From assembly GCA_039934455.1 (NCBI GenBank), contig JBDTMF010000145.1:1-10816 (forward strand): a stretch of 10,816 nucleotides of DNA, written 5' to 3'. The notes under the pieces are model-generated. The model was given only the letters and a program-made list of their open reading frames with translations. It did not search any database and had not been told where the DNA came from. Shown piece after piece: positions 5,916-10,816 of this stretch. A program made the position numbers and the translations under genes. Position 1 is the first letter of the stretch, and each line of letters begins with the position of its first letter. This DNA is from DASQFQ01 sp039934455 (lineage in GTDB: Bacteria; Actinomycetota; Thermoleophilia; Solirubrobacterales; Solirubrobacteraceae).

Positions 5916-7874
5916 ATGACCAGGCACGTGCGGATCCCGCTCCTGATCGCGGTGGTGCTCGCCCTCGCCGCGGCGCCCGCCTCGGCTGCCCCCGTCTACA
6001 AGGACGCGCGACAGCCGGTCTCCAAGCGCGTCGGCGATCTCCTCTCCCGCATGACGCTCGAGGAGAAGGTCGGCCAGATGACCCAGGCCGAGCGCGCCCA
6101 GTTCGACCAGACCGGCGAGACCGACCCGAGCGACAACGACGACCTGATCACCACCTGGAAGCTCGGCTCGATCCTGTCGGGCGGCGGCTCCACCCCGGCC
6201 CAGAACACACCGGCGGCGTGGGCCGACATGATCGACCGCTACCAGCGGCGGGCGCTCGCCACGCGCCTGGGCATCCCGCTGCTCTACGGCATCGACTCCG
6301 TGCACGGCGACGGGAACATGCTCGGCGCGACGGTGTTCCCGCACAACATCGGGCTCGGCGCCACGCGCGACCCGGCGCTGGTGCGCCAGGCGGCGCACAT
6401 CACCGCGTCCGAGACGCGCTCGACCGGCCCGCAGTGGACCTTCGCGCCGTGCATCTGCGCCGCGCGCGACGACCGCTGGGGCCGCACCTACGAGAGCTTC
6501 AGCGAGGACCCGGGGCTCGTGACCCGCATGGAGACCGCGATCGACGGCTTCCAGGGCTCGCGCGGCCAGCTCGGCGACCGCGACCGCGTGCTCGCGACGG
6601 CCAAGCACTACGCGGGCGACGGCGACACCCGGTACGGCACCGGCAACGGCGACTATGCCATCGACCAGGGCATCTCCGTCACCAATCGCCGCGACTTCTG
6701 GAACACGTCGCTGCGCCAGTACGTCCCCGCCGTCCAGGATCACCACGTCGGCAGCGTGATGCCGTCGTACTCGAGCGTCGACTGGACCGAGGACGGGGTC
6801 GGCGACCCGATCAACATGCACGGCAACCGCGAGCTCATCACCGACGTGCTCAAGGGCCGGATGCACTTCGGTGGCTTCGTGATCAGCGACTACGAGGGCC
6901 TCAACCACATCACCGGCGGCACCGGCACCGACGCCGAGAAGCGCGCGTTCCAGATCCGCACGGGCGTCAACGCCGGCATCGACATGGTGATGGAGCCCAA
7001 CCACTACCAGGACTTCGAGACCGTCCTGCTCAGCGAGGCGCGGGCCGGAAGGGTGCCGGAGCGCCGGATCAACGACGCCGTCCGGCGGATCCTCGCCAAG
7101 AAATTCGAGCTCGGGCTGTTCGAGCACCCGTTCACGAACCGTGCCGACCTCGCCAAGGTCGGCTCGCCGGCGCACCGGTCCGTTGCGCGGCGCGCGGTCG
7201 CGGAGTCGCAGGTGCTGCTCAAGAACAAGCGCCACGCGCTGCCGCTCCGGCGCCGCGGTCGCCTCTACGTCGCCGGCAGCAACGCCGACAACATCGGCAA
7301 CCAGGCCGGCGGCTGGACGCTGACCTGGCAGGGCGGCTCGACGAACGTGATCCCCGGGCAGACGATCCTCGACGGGATCCGCGGCGCCGCGCGCAATGAC
7401 GTCAGGTTCAGCCAGGACGCGTCGGCGCCGATCCGCCGCCGCGACACCGGCGTCGTGGTGGTCGGCGAGACCCCGTACGCCGAGGGCTTCGGCGACGTCG
7501 GGGGCCCGCAGTGGGGCTATGACCCCGCCGACCACGGCGTCCTGCGCCCGCCGCAGACGATGCAGCTCAACGACGCCGACAAGGCCGCCGTCGACAAGGT
7601 CTGCGCGGAGGCGAAGAAGTGCATCGTGGTCGTCGTCTCGGGCCGTCCGCTGATCCTCGATCCCGCACGGCTCTCGAAGATCGACGGGCTCGTCGCCGCG
7701 TGGCTCCCGGGCAGCGAGGGAGAGGGCGTGGCGTACACGCTGTTCGGCCGCCGCCCGTACACGGGCAAGCTGCCGGTCACGTGGCCGCGCACGCTCGATC
7801 AGGAGCCGATCAACGTCGGCGACGCGGACTACGACCCGCTGTATCCGTTCGGCTACGGCTTGAGAACCCGCTAG
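5916..7874 (+). CDS. Secreted GH3 exo-beta-glucosidase/glucanase (ExoP/barley ExoI-like)
   Basis: Retaining exo-acting beta-glucosidase of 652 residues, exported by a Sec signal peptide (about 1-24, ending PASA). Domain 1 (TIM barrel, about 35-400) shows LEEKVGQMTQAE, GIPLLYGIDSVHGDGN (119-134), APCICAARDDRWGRTYESFSED (177-198), TAKHYAGDG (228-236) and VISDYEG with nucleophile Asp325. Domain 2 (about 425-652) carries AAWLPGSEGEG with the expected acid/base Glu601, and the end PLYPFGYGL is a standard GH3 terminus. There is no fibronectin-III tail. Barley ExoI and bacterial ExoP relatives remove terminal glucose from beta-1,3-, 1,4- or 1,6-glucans. The ATG at 5916 has a strong AGGAGGA (5904-5910) five bases upstream and gives a clean signal peptide; the frame stays open further upstream only because of GC-rich shadow coding inside GH30. 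Its stop overlaps that of the convergent GH130-like gene. Confidence 0.95.
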   Translation: MTRHVRIPLLIAVVLALAAAPASAAPVYKDARQPVSKRVGDLLSRMTLEEKVGQMTQAERAQFDQTGETDPSDNDDLITTWKLGSILSGGGSTPAQNTPAAWADMIDRYQRRALATRLGIPLLYGIDSVHGDGNMLGATVFPHNIGLGATRDPALVRQAAHITASETRSTGPQWTFAPCICAARDDRWGRTYESFSEDPGLVTRMETAIDGFQGSRGQLGDRDRVLATAKHYAGDGDTRYGTGNGDYAIDQGISVTNRRDFWNTSLRQYVPAVQDHHVGSVMPSYSSVDWTEDGVGDPINMHGNRELITDVLKGRMHFGGFVISDYEGLNHITGGTGTDAEKRAFQIRTGVNAGIDMVMEPNHYQDFETVLLSEARAGRVPERRINDAVRRILAKKFELGLFEHPFTNRADLAKVGSPAHRSVARRAVAESQVLLKNKRHALPLRRRGRLYVAGSNADNIGNQAGGWTLTWQGGSTNVIPGQTILDGIRGAARNDVRFSQDASAPIRRRDTGVVVVGETPYAEGFGDVGGPQWGYDPADHGVLRPPQTMQLNDADKAAVDKVCAEAKKCIVVVVSGRPLILDPARLSKIDGLVAAWLPGSEGEGVAYTLFGRRPYTGKLPVTWPRTLDQEPINVGDADYDPLYPFGYGLRTR

Positions 7875-8908
7875 CCGCAACCGGTTCCGCTACGGCCATG
7901 GAGGACGCCGACACCGGCGTCCCCTTGGCCGTAGTACAGGAACCACCGGCGCTTGTAGGCGACCAGGCCCTCCACGAAGACGACGTTGTTGACCTGGCCT
8001 GAGGTCTCCTCCGGCGTTTCGGGCACGAGGAACGGCGTGGTCAGCCGCGCCAGTTCCTCGGTCGGCTTCGCAGGGTCGATCAGCGCCTGGCCCGCACGGT
8101 AGATCAGCTTGCCGTCGGGGTCCTTCGCCGCCGCGTTGTGGATCAGGAGGATCTTCCCGTTCTCGGTGATCAGCGGCGGCGGGCCGGACTCGAGCAGCTC
8201 GTCGGAGTACGTGCCCGGCTGGGGGCGCATGACCGGCTGGCCGACGGGGCCCGGCTCCCAGTGGATGAGGTCACTCGACCACGCGTAGTAGATGTCCTTG
8301 TCGCCGAAGTACATGATGTAGCGGCCGTGCAGGGGTGTGGTCAGGATCGCGCCGGACTTGCTCCACGGCTTGCCGACGCCGCGGGTCTCGAAGTCGGCGA
8401 ACATCGGCCCGTACTTCTTCCAGTGCAGGAGATCGCGCGAGGTCGCGAGGCACAGGCGCGCGCTCGAGCCGTCATAGCCGGTGTAGGTCATGTAGTACGT
8501 GCCGCGGATGAGGACGATGCGCGGGTCCTCGCAGCCGCCGGGGAGCTCGTAGGGCTCGGTCGCCACCAGCACCGGGTCCTTGCGGCGCCGGAAGCGGACG
8601 CCGTCGGATGAGGTCGCGAGGCCGATCGAGGAGCGCCCGTCCGGGCCCTGGGCGCGGTAGAGCAGCTGGATCAGCCCGTCCTTGACGATCGCCGCGGGGT
8701 TGAAGACGAACTTCGACTCCCACGGCTGCGTGCCTGGGCGCAGGATCGGGTTGCGGGGGTCCCGCACGAACGGGCCCATGGGATAGCCGACGGGCAGGGT
8801 CGACCGGCGCGACGGCCTCGCCGTGGCCGTTGATGTCCCTCCGAGCGCGGCCAGCGCCGTGGCGCCCCCGCCGAGCTTGACGAGGTCTCTGCGTGTGGTG
8901 CGAGTCAT
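7871..8908 (-). CDS. Tat-exported GH130-like glycosidase/phosphorylase
   Basis: A 345-residue five-bladed beta-propeller enzyme of the GH130 type (older DUF377; same superfamily as GH43/GH32). The N-terminus is a twin-arginine signal: TRRDLVK (R6-R7), a Gly/Ala/Leu core and cleavage near ATA (28-30). Family motifs are DPRNPILRP (50-58), VFNPAAIVKDG (68-78), SIGLATSSDGVRF (94-106), GGCEDPRI (124-131), TYYMTYTGYDG, WSKSGAI, YIMYFGD, LIHWE, ESGPPPLIT, NNVVF and a final WFLYYGQGD. Known GH130 enzymes are beta-mannoside phosphorylases or, in some clades, beta-1,2-mannosidases. Export by Tat argues for a hydrolase, but I cannot assign phosphate-binding or hydrolytic residues by eye. The ATG at 8908 is chosen because it opens the Tat signal; in-frame sequence upstream to 9154 lies antisense to the next gene. 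The gene converges on GH3 (shared CTAG at the stops) and is divergent from the gene at 8970. A GH43-type arabinosidase is a less likely alternative. Confidence 0.85.
   Translation of the reverse strand: MTRTTRRDLVKLGGGATALAALGGTSTATARPSRRSTLPVGYPMGPFVRDPRNPILRPGTQPWESKFVFNPAAIVKDGLIQLLYRAQGPDGRSSIGLATSSDGVRFRRRKDPVLVATEPYELPGGCEDPRIVLIRGTYYMTYTGYDGSSARLCLATSRDLLHWKKYGPMFADFETRGVGKPWSKSGAILTTPLHGRYIMYFGDKDIYYAWSSDLIHWEPGPVGQPVMRPQPGTYSDELLESGPPPLITENGKILLIHNAAAKDPDGKLIYRAGQALIDPAKPTEELARLTTPFLVPETPEETSGQVNNVVFVEGLVAYKRRWFLYYGQGDAGVGVLHGRSGTGCG
7890..7934. terminator. Composite hairpin at the GH3/GH130 convergence point
   Basis: A two-part stem: outer 9 bp CTACGGCCA (7890-7898) with TGGCCGTAG (7926-7934), and inner 8 bp GGACGCCG (7903-7910) with CGGCGTCC (7915-7922), closed by an ACAC loop. 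A 4x3 internal loop separates the two. It begins 16 bases after the GH3 stop and lies inside the last codons of the convergent GH130-like gene. There is no T-run on either side, so termination would be of the U-poor, GC-rich type. It reads almost the same on both strands, so it could act in both directions, though for the minus strand it would act before the stop codon. The repeat is certain; the terminator role is inferred. Confidence 0.5.
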
Positions 8909-8950
8909 CTGACTCGCGTACCCGGATACCGGGGCGGGCGACCCGGAACG

Positions 8951-8960
8951 AGAGTAGGGT
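8951..8960. promoter_or_regulatory. Overlapping divergent -10 boxes (TACTCT / TAGGGT)
   Basis: In the 61-bp gap between two divergent start codons, AGAGTAGGGT contains TAGGGT reading right (8955-8960) and TACTCT reading left (8956-8951); the two share the central TA. Both fit TANNNT. The rightward box lies 9 bases before the ATG at 8970, giving a near-leaderless start. The leftward box predicts a leader of about 36 bases for the GH130-like gene. Neither has a convincing -35 at 17 bp, so confidence is low. Confidence 0.35.
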
Positions 8961-8969
8961 CGCGAGCAG

Positions 8970-10816
8970 ATGGCGACTCGCTCCTTCGCGGTGCTCGTGC
9001 TCGCCCTCGTGGCGGCGCTCGGATGCGCCCCCTCGGCGGGTGCCGCGCGGAACGGCCCGATCGCGTGGGAGCAGCTGCCGCGTCGCGGCCCGGAGATCGT
9101 CGAGAGCGACAGCGCCGGCGGCGCGATCCGCACCCTGCTCGACCATGGCGGCACGGGCGCGTTCTCGCCGACGGGCGACCGCTACGCCTTCCACAGCGAC
9201 AGGCGCGACGGCCATGATCGCGTCGTCGTGGCGCACCTGCTCGGCAGCCGCGCGGGGACCGAGGAGGAGCCGCTGGGGGCGGGCGAGCACCAGGGCTTCA
9301 GGATCAGCGACTGGTCGCCCGACGGGGCGCGCGTCCTCTACTACTACGAGGACAACTTCGGGCGCGAGGACGTCGCGCCGCTGCACCAGCTGGTGTCCAT
9401 CGGCCTCGCTCCGGGCTCCGGGTCGATCCCGGTCTCGCTGCCGCGGGGCCTCGTGCCGTTCGCGGGCGGCAGCTTCTTCCCTGACAGCCGGACGATCGCC
9501 TTCGCGGCCGAGCTGCAGTTGCTGGGCTCCGGGCTCGCCGGGCTGTTCCGCTCGACGTTCCAGGGGGGCGACCTGACGCCGATCCAGACCGAGCTCGAGC
9601 TCGACGGGATCGACGGCGTGCCCCACGATCCCGCCGTCTCGCCCGACGGCTCGAAGATCGCCTACTCGCTCGACCTGTCCCCACGTGGCCGCGGTGCCGC
9701 CGCTGACCTCGCCTCGCTCGTGGTGATCAACGCCGACGGCTCAGACCGCCACGTCCTCACCCGCGGCCATCGGGACACGCAGCCCCAGTGGTCGCCCGAC
9801 GGGCGGATGCTCACCTTCCAGCGCCAGACGCGGCTGTTGCGCGACTGCGGATCGGGCGGGACGTGCTACTACGAGTACGAGGTCTTCGTCATCGGAGAGG
9901 ACGGCCGTGGCGAGGCCAACTTCTCCAACGACCCGCCCTACAACTTCGCGCCCGACTGGCGGCCGGCGCGCCCCGGGTCGTCCTCGCCGATCCCGCCGCT
10001 CGTGACGCTGCTGACGAGCAGCGCGAGCCTGCCGCTGGCACCCGGCAAGCCGGTGACGCTGCAGGTGGTGTGCCCGAAGGGGCCGCGTAACTGCGCAGGC
10101 GTGACGACGCTGCTCGCCGGCAAGCACGTCGTGCTCAAGAAGCGCTTCCGCTTGCGCGCCGGCCGGTCGGCGCGACTGCGCGCCCGCGTGAAGGGGAAGC
10201 AGCTGAGGACGAGGCGCGCGCTGGCCCTGCGGCTCGTCACGAAGGCGACGCACCGCCGGGTCAGGACGCGGCGCATCCGGTTGAAGCCGTCGTCGGCGTT
10301 GTCGCTCGGCTGCCCCGCCACGGGCGTCGCGGGCGACCGGCTCGTGTTCCAGGGCCGGCTGCGCGCGCCCGGTGCGGCCCGGGCTCGGGTGCTGGGCGCT
10401 CACTTCGAGAACGAGGTCACGGGGGGCGTCATCGACCAGGACGTCCGCGCGGCAAAGGGCGGGGCGTTCGCGCTGATGGCGCCGCTGCCGTCCGACGGGC
10501 CGTGGTCGGTCGCGCTGGCATGGGCGGGCGATCGCTCGGCGCTCGGCCGGGCCGTGAGCTGCCGCGTGGTCGTGCGCGGGCCGCCGCGCGTCCAGATCTC
10601 CCACCCGGGTGAGGGTGCGTCCGTCGTAGCCGACACCGACCTCTCGCTCGAGGGGGCGGCGAGCGACACCGTTGACGGCAAGCTGGCCGTGGCGTGGTCG
10701 ATCGACGGCGCGCCGGCCGGAACGGGTGCGGCGATGACCGCGCGTATCCACGCGCTCGGTCATCACGCGGTGACGTTGACCGCCACGAACGGCGCGGGGA
10801 TCGCCGCGTCGGAGAC
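8970..10816 (+). CDS. Secreted TolB/PD40 beta-propeller protein with Ig-like C-terminal region (incomplete)
   Basis: Open from the ATG at 8970 to the window edge with no stop (615 codons read). Residues 1-25 form a Sec signal peptide (core FAVLVLALVAALG, cleavage near AGA-A). Cys19 sits in a poor lipobox (ALGC), so a lipoprotein is less likely. The propeller (about 30-325) has TolB/PD40-type repeats: FSPTGDRYAFHS (from about 65), WSPDGARVLYYY (115), VSPDGSKIAYS (223), QWSPDGRMLTFQ (273). A Cys pair (DCGSGGTC) may form a disulfide. Residues about 335-440 look like a beta-sandwich of the kind common on thermoleophilial surface proteins (VVCPKGPRNCAG, then a very Arg/Lys-rich stretch at about 381-436). 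From about 540 an Ig-like fold follows (VQISHPGEGASVV, AVAWSIDG, HHAVTLTATN). Such proteins usually mediate binding at the cell surface; no enzymatic motif is seen. Divergent from the GH130-like gene. Confidence 0.85.
   Translation, partial: MATRSFAVLVLALVAALGCAPSAGAARNGPIAWEQLPRRGPEIVESDSAGGAIRTLLDHGGTGAFSPTGDRYAFHSDRRDGHDRVVVAHLLGSRAGTEEEPLGAGEHQGFRISDWSPDGARVLYYYEDNFGREDVAPLHQLVSIGLAPGSGSIPVSLPRGLVPFAGGSFFPDSRTIAFAAELQLLGSGLAGLFRSTFQGGDLTPIQTELELDGIDGVPHDPAVSPDGSKIAYSLDLSPRGRGAAADLASLVVINADGSDRHVLTRGHRDTQPQWSPDGRMLTFQRQTRLLRDCGSGGTCYYEYEVFVIGEDGRGEANFSNDPPYNFAPDWRPARPGSSSPIPPLVTLLTSSASLPLAPGKPVTLQVVCPKGPRNCAGVTTLLAGKHVVLKKRFRLRAGRSARLRARVKGKQLRTRRALALRLVTKATHRRVRTRRIRLKPSSALSLGCPATGVAGDRLVFQGRLRAPGAARARVLGAHFENEVTGGVIDQDVRAAKGGAFALMAPLPSDGPWSVALAWAGDRSALGRAVSCRVVVRGPPRVQISHPGEGASVVADTDLSLEGAASDTVDGKLAVAWSIDGAPAGTGAAMTARIHALGHHAVTLTATNGAGIAASE

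Noticed and set aside
5895..7880. Long open frame antisense to the GH3 gene (about 660 codons)
   Set aside because: It mirrors GC-rich codon structure, has Arg/Val/Ala/Asp-rich nonsense-like composition and no recognisable motif, while the sense strand has full GH3 catalytic motifs.
8909..9154. N-terminal extension of the GH130-like gene
   Set aside because: The extra 82 residues precede the Tat signal and overlap the divergent gene's signal-peptide region on the opposite strand, which has clear coding features.
1..10816. tRNA, rRNA, CRISPR array, insertion sequence or prophage signals
   Set aside because: None seen: coding genes fill nearly all of the window and no terminal repeats, transposase or spacer-repeat pattern was found.

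Overview
The window is very GC-rich DNA from a bacterium. The gene content, codon use and the -10 style (TANNNT hexamers just upstream of start codons) fit an actinobacterium, most likely of the Thermoleophilia/Solirubrobacterales type. That placement is inferred from sequence flavour and was not tested by phylogeny.

Left part (1-2046, minus strand): the head of a division and cell-wall (dcw) cluster, in the order mraZ - rsmH - ftsL-like. The genes are packed end to end. One base separates the mraZ stop from the rsmH ATG, and the rsmH stop overlaps the next start as TGATG. The ftsL-like gene runs off the left edge.

Intergenic region 2047-2359: a divergent regulatory region. Towards mraZ it holds a good candidate promoter (TTGCAG, 17 bp, TACTGT). 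The spacer of that promoter contains two in-phase TGGGN boxes of the kind MraZ binds, and a GTGGG copy lies upstream. An 8-bp stem-loop lies in the mraZ leader. Next to the rightward promoter is an arrangement of overlapping, mutually exclusive inverted repeats (2261-2320). The rightward promoter (TTGCAG, 17 bp, TAGCCT) ends six bases before the ATG of the next gene, which suggests a leaderless mRNA.

Middle part (2360-7874, plus strand): a DUF3352-type lipoprotein, then two secreted glycoside hydrolases that look like one operon. These are a GH30 enzyme with a C-terminal F5/8C (CBM32-like) domain and, 11 bp later with a strong ribosome-binding site, a GH3 exo-glucosidase.

Right part: a Tat-exported GH130-like five-bladed-propeller glycosidase on the minus strand (7871-8908) converges on the GH3 gene so tightly that both stop codons lie within one CTAG. 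A large composite hairpin just beyond, inside the GH130-like coding end, could terminate transcription. Divergent from the GH130-like gene, 61 bp away, is a secreted TolB/PD40 beta-propeller protein with Ig-like C-terminal domains (8970 to the right edge, incomplete).

Read together, the dcw end is housekeeping and the rest looks like an accessory, exported glycan-degrading locus: GH30, GH3 and GH130 plus a surface protein. A beta-glucan plus beta-mannoside substrate, such as fungal wall material, is a reasonable but unproven idea. I saw no tRNA, rRNA, CRISPR array, insertion sequence or integrase.
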